Positions 54,242 to 64,000 of a DNA stretch of 64,000 nt are shown piece by piece. Below the pieces are notes generated by a model, which did not search any database, was not told the DNA's origin, and saw only the letters and a program-made list of their open reading frames with translations. How positions within the stretch are numbered: position 1 is the first letter of the stretch; each line of letters opens with the position of its first letter. Both the position numbers and the translations under genes were made by a program. The DNA is from Nepenthes gracilis (lineage: Eukaryota; Streptophyta; Magnoliopsida; Caryophyllales; Nepenthaceae): contig BSYO01000023.1 of the NCBI GenBank assembly GCA_033239525.1, positions 10,482,385-10,546,384 on the forward strand, written 5' to 3'.

Positions 54242-55420
54242 CTATGCTCTCTCGTGCTCCTTAACTAACACGGAGTTGAGCGCCGTGTCTGACGTAGCCA
54301 AGTAGAGGTATAGGCCTTTGCCCACATATGGTGAACTCAGGAGAGGTGGGCTGACGAGGTATGCCTTTAGGTCTTTGACAGCTTCCTCACATTCCTTGGT
54401 CCACTGGAATTCAGACAATTTTGTCCCTCTAAACGCCTTGAAGAAGGGCAAGTATTTCTCTACAGATTTGGCTTGGAATTACGTGAGAGCTGTCAGTCGT
54501 CCTGTGAGCTTCTGTACTTCCTTCATCATTCGTGGCAGGTTCATGTCGAGGATGGCCCTGATTTTTTTGGGTTTGCTTTTATGCCACGTTGTGACACGAT
54601 GAAGCTTAGGAAATTTTCGAAGGTCACCTCGAATGCGCATTTGGCCTGGTTAAGCCTCATTCTGTGCACCCGGAGGACCTAGAAGGTCTCCTCTAGGTCA
54701 CACATGTGGTCACCGACAAGCCTAGTCTCCACGAGTATGTCGTCTACGTATACTTCCATGTTCTTCCCGATCTGAGATTCGAACATCTTGTTCATGAAAC
54801 ATTGATAAGTTGCCTCATCGTTCTTTAGGCCGAAGGGTATCACTTATAGCAATATGTCCCCTGGTCAATCATGAAGGAGGTGTGCTCCTTATCATCCGGG
54901 TGCATCCTGATCTGGTTGTAACCCGAGTAGGCGTCCATGAAACTCAGGAGCTCGTGTTTGGACGTGAAGTCCACCAACTGATTGATGCGAGGGAGAGGGA
55001 AGCTGTCCTTTGGGCAGGCTTTGTTTTCGTCAGTAAAGTCCATGCACATCCGCCACTTGCCGTTGCTCTTCTTCACCAACACGACGTTGGATAGCCAGTT
55101 TGGATATTAGACCTCCTTAATGAATCCAACATCCAACAATCTTTTTATTTCCTCCCTTATAGCTACCAGATTCTCGACGGAGTGGTTCCTGCTCTTTTAC
55201 CGCATGGGCTTGTGGTCGGGATCGAGACCCAACTTGCGGACCATTACACCGGTCGGTATCCCGGGAATGTCGACAGGAATCCATGCGAACACATCGGAGT
55301 TCTTACGCATGAAGGTGATTAGTCGATCACGGTCGGCAGGAGGGAGAGAGTTGCCCACATGTACGCGCTTTTTTGGCTTGACAGGATCCAGAGAAATTAC
55401 TTCAGTTGCTTCTCCTGACT
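54242..55420 (-). pseudogene. E3 reverse transcriptase and RT-linked RNase H
   Basis: Minus strand: 'MLVKKSNGKWRMCMDFTDEN' then 'KACPKDSFPLPRINQLVDFT', 'ELLSFMDAYSGYNQIRMHPD' and 'YCYK' (55082-54840), a frame change, then the catalytic box YVDD at 54750-54739, which is intact. 'HRMRLNQAKCAFEVTFENFL' and 'FFKAFRGTKLSEFQWTKECE' (from about 54450) lead to the RNase H start 'LYLYLATSDTALNSVLVKE'. Upstream parts (55420-55085) contain the pre-RT region with a stop near 55108. Frameshifts separate the pieces. Confidence 0.75.
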
Positions 55421-55424
55421 GGGC

Positions 55425-55985
55425 TTATTGTAGTATGGCTTCCTCATGGAGATCTAAGTCTCTGTCTAGGCGGTTTGGCACCGTTGGAGCAACTTGGGAC
55501 AAGTAGCACGTCCGTCCCATCACCTGGTCCCCGAGCACCTCTCCTACGCCGTACAGGGTTGGGAACTTCATCTTTAGATGAGGTATCAATGTAACAGCCT
55601 CGAAGGCCGTGAGGAAGGGTCTATCTGGGATGGCATTGTAAACGAACGGTAGATCGACTACAAGAAACGTTAGCTCTCGCATTGTAACACACGGGTAAGT
55701 TCCCGTCGTGATCTCTAGTTAGACTATTTCCTGTGTAGGTATAGGTTCGTTGTCCAGGCTATATAGAGGGCCATCGGCCACTTTTATTTGGCTTCGTCTC
55801 AGTCCGAGCTTAAAAAAAGCACCAAGATACTGTAAATTCTGAGAGCTTCTATTATCAACGAAGACCCGCTTCAATTGGTAGTCAACCGTACCATCTGAAA
55901 TGATGACGGACACAACAAGGGGATCAGAATGAGAGAATGTTACATGACCCATATCGTCGCTACTAAAGCTAATGATATCACTCAT
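55425..55985 (-). pseudogene. E3 aspartic protease
   Basis: Two frames, 55985-55719 and 55682-55425, are separated by a stop. The first reads 'ISFSSDDMGHVTFSHSDPLV' and 'KRVFVDNRSSQNLQYLGAFF', so the active-site triad D-S/T-G has become D-N-R: the aspartate remains but the glycine is lost. The second reads 'LTFLVVDLPFVYNAIPDRPF' (normally ..AILGRP) and 'LKMKFPTLYGVGEVLGDQ'. Together they cover the whole domain, inactive. Confidence 0.7.
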
Positions 55986-56299
55986 ATTCCCTATCTTTGC
56001 TTTCTTGCTGCTAGAAGTCTACTAGACTGTGTCTGCCTGCTGCTCTTGGCCGGCACGGTTGAGACCATGCTGATCACACCAGCGGCCGTACGGTTTCTGG
56101 GATGCTCGCTCGTCTCGCTTTTTGAGACTGCAGGGGCCTGTCCCGAACCCTTCATGAACCGTTTGAGGTGTCCGCAATGGATCAGGTCTTCTGTTTCTTA
56201 CTGCAGGGTCCGACAGTTCTCCATGGAATGTCCAAGGCAGCGGTGGTATTGACAGTATTTCATCTGGTCACCACCGCTCCGACCCTTCGGTGCTTTCGG

Positions 56300-57072
56300 C
56301 CATTTGAAGAACTTCTAGTCCTGTATCTGCATCAAGATGTTCGCACGGGTATCGTTCAGGGGAGTCAAGGACGCTGGCCCGTACTCCATCCTAGATCCTG
56401 ACAAGGGCCACGACTGTTTGCGGCATTCCTGGAAGCAGCTATTGTCGCTATTCCTCTTCTTCTCGGTAGCTGGCTTTGTCCCTTTTGGAGGGCAGTCCAC
56501 GTGCTCAGGACGCTTTGCCTCGTTGGCTTCCTCCACTGAGATGTGGGCTCGAGCGTTGGCTTCTATTTCCCAAAATGATTGAGGGCGCTGATATGACAAG
56601 TGTTTGAAGAAATCCCCGGCCGCCAGTGTTGCTATGAAGGCGTTGAGTTTGAACTCGTCGGAGAGGTGGGGGATCCTGCGCGCCTCAGTGATGAAGCGGT
56701 TGAGGAATCGCTTCAAGCTTTCGTTCGTCCTCTAGCGGAGGCGGACCAGGTGCCACGATTGCTTTTCTTCTTTTTGGCTAGAGGCGAATTGGTTCAGGAA
56801 GCTGTCCGCAAGCTCGTTGAAGGGGGGATGGAGTTCGGGGGAGCCCATGGAACCAGAGCAGTGCGTCCCCCTGAGGGGACGGGGAAGCATTGGCACATCA
56901 TGGCCTCGCTCGCTCCTTGGAGAGACAGATGGGTATGAAAGCAGTTGAGGTGGTCCATCGGGTCTATTCTCCCATCGTACCCCTCTAGTATTTGCATCTT
57001 GAATTTGCGGGGAGCGGTTGGGTCAGAAGATCCAAGGCGAAGGGTGACCTTCGTAGATTGGTGGAAGACCAC
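56300..57072 (-). pseudogene. E3 gag
   Basis: 57072-56794 encodes 'RKFKMQILEGYDGRIDPMDH' and 'LSLQGASEAMMCQCFPV', the Tat gag landmark. After a break 56716-56315 encodes 'MKRFLNRFITEARRIPHLSD', 'LSYQRPQSFWEIEANARAHI' and 'SVEEANEAKR'. The region leading to protease is disrupted. Gag lies about 0.65 kb downstream of the primer site in element sense. Confidence 0.7.
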
Positions 57073-57712
57073 GCTGGTCTTTCCTTGTGCAAGAGGTCGT
57101 AGAGTACTTTCACCTTCTCCTCCATTGGTGGGTTGGACCTGCTCCTCCGCGCGTTAATGATGTCGCAGAGCTTCGTGTGACCCTACTGGTTCAGGTGAGT
57201 TTGTTGGTTGTGGCGGCTTTACGAGCGGGGCGGCCGCACGCTGTTCGAGTCCGCAACTGTTCGCCTCCTTTCGCTGCGGGAGCTACGATGGTTATGCCTC
57301 TCCGGGCTCTCCTCCCGCTCTTCCCGGCTAGGGTGGCTTCCAGATACAAATTAGGCCCTGCTACCATAGGTCGCCTAGGTCTCAACATTGTTTGGCCGAG
57401 CTGTTCTGCCCTTGGGGGCTCTAGTGCGACCCCTTCCTCACCAGGAGGGTGGCGCTTGAGGTGCTGGAGCAGTCCCCCATCCATGGTGTGCCCATCCAGT
57501 TGTAGAGGGTCTAGATCACCAGCTTCATATCACCCATGTCCGCTGCTAGGCGGTAAATGTCAGGCTTTAGACGGACGTCACGCGGCTACCCACAGAGAGG
57601 TTGTCGCCGCGGGCAACGACATTTGTTACTGGGGCACTGGCTTGTGCCATGGTGTTTACCATCTTGTTGCGAAGGAATGAGTATGAGAAGGAGACGCTAG
57701 GCTTCTTGTCTC
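57073..57712 (-). other. E3 leader between primer site and gag
   Basis: GC-rich, with long but unrecognisable frames on both strands (plus 57087-57680, minus 57484-57191). In element sense it is the untranslated leader and possibly the gag N-terminus, too degraded to call. Confidence 0.4.
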
Positions 57713-57732
57713 GTTCCTACAGACGGCACCAA
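57713..57732 (-). other. E3 primer-binding site
   Basis: Minus-strand TTGGTGCCGTCTGTAGGAAC directly follows the LTR end (..GGGACGCAACA). It is the element-side partner of the degenerate site at 16181 in E2. Which tRNA primes it was not worked out. Confidence 0.65.
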
Positions 57733-58526
57733 TGTTGCGTCCCGAGTCCCCTGTTGTCATACGGATTAGGGTGACTTCAAATTTCTCGTCGTCTGGAGGT
57801 GGTCGTGAGCTGGTTCAGTCTCCGTCTCTATTAACTTGGGACCTGCACAACACAACTAATAAATAGGAGGTCAGAGGCCCGATGGAATTTCTCTCACTGA
57901 AAATACTCCAACGCTCAAGTTAGCAACTTTCTGCAATAAACGGAAATGGGCACATGCTTAAACGTGAACGAAAATATGCTATAAATGCGTGGGGAGTGCT
58001 TGGATGAAAGAATGGGAGATTGGTGAGCGGGTAATGGGAGGCCTAGCTCCTGGAATGCACTGTAGCGGGTGGCTAACTCTCGTTGCTTGAGACGGCCGAG
58101 AAGGTCGGATCTGGAAGATGGTTTTGGAGTTTAATTCACGTGACGTAGAGTCGATTATCCAATATCCAATCCCTTTTCCTGTAGAATGAGAGGGATTTTA
58201 TAGGCTTTCTGGTTGGGGGCTTTGGGCACGAGAATCCTCGTTACAGATATTCGTCGACCGCTGATCGTTAACGGCGGTCACCGGTGTGTCAGTTGTCCCC
58301 TTGCGGTGGCAGGTAGACCGTCGGACGTCGTAGGTCACGCTTGGTCTACCTCTGCGCCACCACTGTCGCCTGACAGCTGTATTAATAGGTTGCAAGCGAT
58401 GTCCATTGGCTGCGAGTACGGGCCGCCACGTAGGCTGTTCTGGGACGCTGAGTTAGATCCGCCATTTAGACTGTTGCTCTGCAGGTTGGGTTTAGAATTT
58501 CCTTGTGCCTTCGTACTGGACCCAAT
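57733..58526 (-). repeat. E3 5' LTR
   Basis: Partner of 45768-46656, with a minus-strand TATAAAAT at 58202-58195, about 100 bases shorter. Outer end near ..CTGGACCCAATA at 58526, where AT-rich flank begins. Confidence 0.8.
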
Positions 58527-59252
58527 AATTATCATCCATTATATTAAAATATAAATATAATAAAATAAAAAGTTTATTTACATAATTATTTTTAAAGTTA
58601 AGATGCACACTCTTACATTCTTCTCAACTAAAGGAGGAGAGAAGCATTGGAGGCGCATGTCTTGAGGCCACTGAACAGCCATCCCCGCCTATCTGCCACT
58701 TTCCAGGATAAATTATAATTTATCCTAATTTTTAAATTTAACATTCTTACATAGAGAAATTTTTCATGGAAGAACCAAGTAATATTTATTTACATCTTAT
58801 TTACAGTAATTATTATGCATAAAAAAATATTTATTTTATTTTAATAGCTAAATATATAATTATAATATATTTATTTGTTGAAATTAAATATCACGATAAG
58901 TCTGTTTTCTTCTTAGTTCTGGCATATAGGCATTTTTGTACTAATTATTCTCTTAGGCAGGTTAGGTATGTTAGGATTCCAAACATGTACAGCCTTGAAA
59001 GTTGCGAAACTAATTCTAAATTTTTCATTAATCATCAATGATCGATCTCAGTGTGAGTATGAGGAACAATAATAAGTAATAAAACACATAAATTACGAAA
59101 TAAAATAGTTATTCTCAAGGAATAGAATAAGATGAGAATAGAATTAGAAATTATTATTCTCATATTTGGTTATTGAAAAATAGCATGATGGATAATGTGA
59201 GAATTTATTTTAATAAATTTTTGCCAATATTTAATAAAAAAAATCATTATTC

Positions 59253-59288
<36 letters not shown>

Positions 59289-60329
59289 AAATTATTAAAT
59301 TATTATTAGTATAATATATATTTTAACAATTAAAAATATAAATTTAATAAATATTTGATATAATATATATAATTAAATATATATTACATATATATAATTA
59401 CGTGTATATATCAAATATTTATTAATCACTTGATATAATATTATATATTATTAACTATAATAGTAGATATAATATTTGATATAATATTAAATATTAATAT
59501 TACGTATTAAATATTTATTAAATATTATATATATATATATAATTAGGTGTATATATTAAATATTTATTAATTATTTAATATAATATTATATATTATTAGA
59601 TAATACTTAATATTATGTATTAAATATTTACTAAATATTATATACATATAATATTATGTATATATAATAGATATTTATTAAATATAATTATTAAATAATT
59701 ATATATCAAATAATTACATGTATGTATGTATGTACATATCTATACATAAGGGCATTTTTGAAATATAAAAAAAATTAATGTGGAATAGTTATTCCCAACT
59801 ATTAGGGAATAACTAACACCAATGGAGAGGTGGTAATAGTTATTTTTTGAGATCCAAAAATAACTATTTCTTTAAAAATATTTATTTATTTTTAAAACAC
59901 AATTAAATAGTAAAATAAATATTTTCAAAGAAATAAAATAAAAATAAAAATTTTATTTTCACCAACCAATGTAGGATAAATGTTTTAAAAGACTTTCCGT
60001 AAAATCCAATTAGGCCCTTTCATATCAAAGTTGCTGCACATGTACCTTCGGAAGTGCATTAAACATGCACCTCATGCATGTATACCCTTCAAACGTTTAT
60101 TAAGCTCAAAAGTCACTGCTATTTGCACTTTTGCGCAATATAAGCTTTCATTAGAACATAAATCACCTGAATCTTGTGCAGAATGTGTCACTTCACCTTA
60201 TCAGTCCTGAATAATTAGCTTGATTATTTTATCTAAATTAATCAATTTAATTAAATAATATCTTGCTTTATTTCATCTCAAAACTCAAAGTGAGACTAAC
60301 AAAATATCCTGAACGCTCACAGCACAGAG
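58527..60329. other. AT-rich intergenic DNA between E3 and E4
   Basis: No gene. Contains AT repeats (59254-59284), longer imperfect AT-rich repeats up to about 59750, and, near 59100-59200 and 59770-59960, ATAGTTATTC-like and GAATAACTAT-like ends that could be remnants of an inverted-repeat element. Confidence 0.5.
59254..59750. repeat. AT dinucleotide run and imperfect AT-rich repeats
   Basis: A clean AT run at about 59254-59284 is followed by related blocks such as GTGTATATAT.AAATATTTATTAAT at about 59402 and 59547 and AATATTATATATTATTA at about 59435 and 59582, that is, two imperfect copies of roughly 130-150 bases. Confidence 0.6.
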
Positions 60330-60341
60330 AAACAAGAGGCA

Positions 60342-61600
60342 ATGCAAATTTTTGAAGCAAAAAATTGGATGACGCCTTACTTTAGTTATTTGGTTGACGG
60401 ATCATTGTCAGAGGACGTGGAGAAGGCCAAGCGAATCAGGAAGACGCCCAGCTGGTATGCTGTGGTTGACGGACGGCTATATCGCCGTGGCTACTCAACC
60501 CCATACCTCCGGTGCCTAACTCCCGAAGAGGTTGATTATACTCTAGGCAAAGTCCACTTTGGGATCTGCGGATCACACATTGGCGGAAAAAACTTAGCCT
60601 TCAAGATTATGTGCCAGGGCTACTACTAGCCCTCGATGAAAAAGGACGCGCTTGAGTTTGTGAAGAAATGTAAAACTTGCCAACTTCACAATAACCTTCA
60701 CCGCCAGCCATCCGCGGACCTAAAGACTCTTCAAGCCCCTTGGCCCTTCGCGCGATGGGGGTTCGATCTTCTCGGCCCATTTTCCATTGCTACGGGGCAA
60801 AGGAAGTTCGTCATCATGGGTATTGACTATTTCACTAAGTGGGTCGAGGCCATCCCACTGGCAAAAATTACGGAGTATAATGCACTGGAATTTCTTTGCC
60901 AGAACATCATTTGTAGATTCGGTATCATTGAGGTTATTGTGACCGAAAACGGGACCCAATTCTCGGGGAAACGCTTCACCAAATATTGTGTCAGCCTTAG
61001 CATCAAGCTGGTCTATACTTCGGTGGCATACCTCTAAGCGAATGGACAGGTGGAGGTCACGAACTGAATGCTACTCCACAGGTTAAAAACTAAGTTGGAG
61101 AACGCAGGGGGCTCCTGGGCAGACGAGCTCCCCTCTGTTCTCTGGTCTTACCGTACAACCCTAAAGGAACCAACGCGTAAGACGCCCTTTAGCCTCTGTT
61201 ATTGGGATGAAGCGATAATCCCGGTCGAAATCGGGCTCCCAAGTCTTAGGGTGAAATCCTTCGACCCACAAGCCAACTCCCAAAAAATTAGGGAGCACCT
61301 AGACTTGTTAGAGGAGGCTCGCGACGCCGCCATAGTGCGGATAGCGGCCTACCAATATCGAATTATCCGATACTACAACAAAAAGGTCAAGGTGCGATGA
61401 TTTAATGTTGGAGAACTGGTCCTACGAGGCGTCGAGGCCACAGGCAAGTTGGCCGGCCGCAATAAGCTCTCCCCTAATTGGGAAAGGCCTTTCCTCGTCT
61501 CTTCCGTCTTGTGAAACAGAGCGCACAAGGTCCGGAGCCAGGATGGGAAGCTGGTTTCGTGAACGTGGAACGTAATCCACCTCGACGCTACTTCCCGGTA
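60342..61600 (+). pseudogene. E4 integrase, nearly full length
   Basis: 60342-60629 encodes 'KNWMTPYFSYLVDGSLSEDV', 'YRRGYSTPYLRCLTPEEVDY' and the H part of the zinc finger (HFGICGSH). After a TAG, 60636-61037 gives the C part (CKTC), 'WGFDLLGPF' with the first aspartate, 'MGIDYFTKWVEAIPLAKITE', and 'VIVTENGTQFS' with glutamate at the second aspartate (60945-60947). After stops at about 61035 and 61065, the frame 61068-61400 gives 'LKTKLENAGGSWADELPSVL' and 'LDLLEEARDAAIVRIAAYQY'. The C-terminal 'GKLA..NKLSPNWERPF' and 'TWNVIHL' follow. It retains the zinc-finger half that E2 lost. Confidence 0.75.
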
Positions 61601-61804
61601 GAAGGCACATGTGCGTATTCGCATTGTTGCGTGCGCATTTGCTTGCTTGTTTTAATTTGCCAAAATAAGTATTTACTTAGCATACTGTCTTCCCTTCCTG
61701 TGTGTGTGTATATATATATATATATGTGTTTTCTTTGCAGGTTATCTGACCTAGACTGCCCCTAAGTCGGGAGGGTCCTCACCCTCTTATTAATAAACCT
61801 TGGT

Positions 61805-62040
61805 CATCCAGGCGGCCTGTAAATGGTCGAATATGAACATCGATCATCCGAGCGGCCCATTAGCGGTTGTATTCAAACCCTAATCATCCAAGTGGCCCAT
61901 GAGTGGTCTAATGTGAACCTCGATCATCCGAGCGGCCCATTGGCGGTCGTATTAAACCCTAGTCATCCAGACGGTCCATGTGCGGCTGAATCCAAACCTT
62001 GGTCATCCAAGTGGCCTGTTAGCGGTCAAAATCTTAAGGG
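61805..62040. repeat. 40-bp minisatellite, six copies
   Basis: Units start at about 61805, 61845, 61885, 61925, 61964 and 62004, each CATCC(A/G)AG(C/T)GGCC..T.AGCGGTC.AAT..AAACCTNGGT with odd and even units alternating slightly (ATCGATCATCC and CCTAATCATCC ends). It lies between pol and the antisense gene. Parts of it also appear in the mosaic near 26950-27040. Confidence 0.9.
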
Positions 62041-62343
62041 GCTTACACAGCACACACAATGACCTCCTCTACGAGGAAATAGCGTAATCATTCAATGATG
62101 GTCGAAGGGAGAAGAATCCTTCTCCAATGCTGGCCGCCCAAGTCAGCACTTAGGCAGCTCCACTAGGCTTCATTCACAAGCCACCACTACTAGGCTGGTT
62201 AACACAATCGCCCGCAAAGTCTAAGGACCTCGCTCCTTAGGCAGTCCAACAATGGCAACCGGCTAACTAAGTTGGTCGTCCAGTGCAACAGGCATACAAA
62301 CATGAAGGCAGTAAAGATAAATGGACGCAAAGTTGAAAATTTT

Positions 62344-63960
62344 CCATTTTATTACTTCCAAATGTATTACAAGATATATCAAATGTGCATAAGTACAAGG
62401 GAGGTCCCAAAAATGTGCAAATAAGGGCTATGAGGGCGGCAGAGGCCTCTGACTGTCACAAGGCTCCCCCACGAGGCTGTCTCTTCGCCGCGCCGCTCTG
62501 TTGGATAGATTGATAAGGTCAACAGGGAAGTCGGGATCGACCAACCGCACAATAAGCCGACTGACGTTGACCCATTCCAACAGCCGTGCGTACATCATAC
62601 TCTCAACCTCATGGGGGTGGATGCGGAGACTTAAGTCGTTCTCCAATGTTGCCACCCGTCCAGCAAGTTGATCAACGTGCGCTTTGGCTCGGTCACTCTC
62701 TTCTTTCAAATGGACAACCTCAACCTTTAAGTCCGCAACCTCAGCCTTTAAGTTCGTATTCTCCGCTTCAACACCTGACAAAACAGTCTCGAGAGCAGCA
62801 AACTCCTCGCGGTGCTCCCCCTGAGGCAGCCAACTTAGCATTTAGCCAGGCGATCTCCGCCTTTCTATCAGCGATCACTCGGTCTCGCTGTTCCATCACC
62901 TTGATGATGGCAGCGGCCACCTTTAGCCTCTGCACAAAAGGAAAATGAAGAACAAGTTAGAAATTCTGAAATGAGAAAGTATGCAGAAGGCATCGCAAAG
63001 AATTATACCTCTCAGACTCTCCTCGTGGGCCTCTCAGGTCTAGCCTCCAGACCTGGCCCAAGCGGCGGTGGGCCAAAAGTGATGTCCTCCCGAGCTGAGC
63101 TGGCAGCCTCCTCCAAAATCTCGTCCAGAAGCCCATCGTTGGCATCATCCGTAACAACCACAGGCTCCCCGGCTACAACCTCCGCGGCAGCTGCCAGGAG
63201 GATCAAGATCCACCACTGGCTCCACAGCAGGCGCCTGCATGACTGTGGAGCCAACAGATGGCTCTGCACCCCCACCGGCGGCACACAAGCTGGCTCCGTA
63301 AATGACTCTAATTGCGCTGCTTGGGGGACCGCCTGTGGCACGGGCTGCGCCAGGATAATGTTTCCTCCCCTGGCCTCCGGCAAGTTTTCATAAGATTTTT
63401 CCATTCCCGTGGTACTGTTGGGGCCACTGTAGATCCCAGCGGCAATATAATCGGGCCCCGAGAACTACGAGGAAGGCGTCTTTAACACCATCCTCTTGGG
63501 CCGTGGACCAATGAAATCATCGTCTGTGGGGCAGGGGTAGATAAGCAGGCCCCTGGAGTCCTCCGACCGTACCATCATGGCCTGCGGCCTAAGCTTTTGA
63601 ACTAGGGAAGGCGGTCCCCAATTCACCTTCTTGGTCTCTACCCTAGAGACCAAGAAATCCCATTTGAAGTCTAAAATGTGGTCGTTGACCAATTTGGTTA
63701 GCCACTCTAAGAACGCTGTCTCCGCCACAGACATCATCTCGTATACACATCCAGCACCTGACCCCAGTCCTTCGCGAGGGGCCAAGTCTTCGCTACGCTC
63801 GCAAAAAAGAATTAATTTTTTCAGTTCTTGAGCGAATCGTAAATGACCGTATTTATTTTAAGGCCAAGACGGGGGACAAGGGAAATCCATTCGCCTCCCT
63901 AGTTTATTTTCAAGTGCCCCTTCACCATCGACATCGTCAACCTCTTAGAGTGCTTACGAA
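62344..63960 (-). pseudogene. E4 antisense gene (aORF)
   Basis: Minus strand, converging with pol. 63785-63465 encodes 'FLEWLTKLVNDHILDFKWDF' and 'KLRPQAMMVRSEDSRGLLIY', and just upstream near 63815-63830 a 'FFFA'-like stretch corresponds to the NWK..FFF landmark of E2 and E3. 63404-63012 is a Pro/Ala/Val-rich acidic linker. A likely 79-bp intron (63008-62930) precedes the coiled coil at 62841-62428: 'ETVLSGVEAENTNLKAEVAD', 'LKVEVVHLKEESDRAKAHVD', 'QLAGRVATLENDLSL'. A run of five C (62817-62821) marks a frame change between 'WLNAKLA' and the coiled coil. The 3' end has an AT-rich AATAAAA-type region at 62344-62352. Role unknown. Confidence 0.55.
62930..63008 (-). other. Probable 79-bp intron in the E4 antisense gene
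   Basis: Minus-strand donor GAG|GTATAATT at 63009/63008 and acceptor TTTCCTTTTGTGCAG|AGG ending at 62930 bracket 79 AT-rich bases. Coding-like sequence lies on both sides ('RPTRRV' before, 'LKVAAAIIKVMEQRDRVIAD' after). Size and signals are normal for a short plant intron. Confidence 0.5.
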
Positions 63961-64000
63961 GAAAAATACAGAGGGTGCAAATGTACCGTATGGCCGTTGG

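Larger units (their letters stand above)
45768..58526 (-). mobile_element. E3: nearly complete Tat-lineage Ty3/gypsy element (family B)
   Basis: LTRs lie at 45768-46656 and 57733-58526, both starting TGTTG(C/T)GT on the plus strand. Read on the minus strand the order is LTR, primer site, gag, protease, RT, RNase H, second RNase H, integrase, antisense gene region, polypurine-like tract, LTR. Total 12.76 kb. The RT box YVDD is intact, but protease and integrase have damaged active sites and pol has several stops. The flanking five bases (GTTAA left, ATTAT or similar right) do not form a clear target duplication. It sits beside the L3 gene promoter. Confidence 0.85.
60330..64000 (+). mobile_element. 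E4: 3' part of a Tat-lineage element (family A)
   Basis: It starts abruptly in the pre-integrase linker, so gag, protease, RT and RNase H are missing on the left. Pol runs on the plus strand to about 61590, then a 40-bp minisatellite, then an antisense gene on the minus strand to the window end. Integrase sequence and spacer match E2 closely, so both belong to family A. Whether a 3' LTR exists lies outside the window. Confidence 0.7.

Noticed and set aside
57087..57680. 197-aa plus-strand frame in the E3 leader
   Set aside because: Cys/Pro/Ser-rich composition typical of the complement of GC-rich DNA; no domain; lies between primer site and gag of a minus-strand element.
59100..59960. Possible intact MITE with ATAGTTATTC ends
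   Set aside because: The ends are too dissimilar and the AT-rich core too repetitive to define arms or a target duplication by eye.

Overview
The window is nuclear DNA of a flowering plant, probably a eudicot. It is strongly AT-rich between features, holds spliced and intronless plant genes, and most of its length is decayed LTR retrotransposons nested in one another. The species cannot be named from sequence alone.

Layout. 1-15.1 kb is one old Ty3/gypsy chromovirus-like element (here E1) with diverged LTRs near 1.76-2.89 and 12.93-14.05 kb. Its gag, protease, RT, RNase H and integrase remnants lie on the plus strand. Its RT/RNase H region is split by a 3.7-kb solo-LTR-like insertion (5662-9385) that itself carries a 0.95-kb tandem duplication. 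A second, minus-oriented solo LTR sits at 10.5-11.5 kb. 15.16-30.0 kb is a Tat-lineage Ty3/gypsy element (E2, plus strand) whose RT is split by another LTR-like insertion (19099-21671) and whose integrase region is duplicated. Its 3' part is a fine-grained sequence mosaic. 30.3-31.6 kb holds a hAT transposase remnant and another LTR-like remnant.

The host-gene island is about 34.4-45.4 kb. It contains an intronless ATL-type RING-H2 E3 ligase (34551-35447, minus) and a nuclear gene for plastid ribosomal protein L3 (CDS 43632-40652, minus, two coding exons, with a likely leader intron reaching back to 45.3 kb). A small unassigned open frame lies at 39801-40109. Foldback (MITE-like) hairpins lie at 32978-33149 and 37355-37604.

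45.77-58.53 kb is a nearly complete, decayed Tat-lineage element (E3) on the minus strand, with both LTRs, primer-binding site, gag, protease, RT, two RNase H domains and integrase. 60.33 kb to the window end is the 3' part of a further Tat element (E4, plus strand).

The unifying theme is that E2, E3 and E4 all carry, downstream of pol and on the opposite strand, an extra reading frame: a conserved N-terminal domain resembling the Pfam 'putative gypsy type transposon' family, an acidic linker, and a C-terminal coiled coil. In E3 it has its own TATA box. Pol and this antisense gene converge on a short minisatellite in E3 and E4. All pol copies carry stops, frameshifts or lost catalytic residues, so none looks autonomous. 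No CRISPR array, rRNA or convincing tRNA gene was seen.
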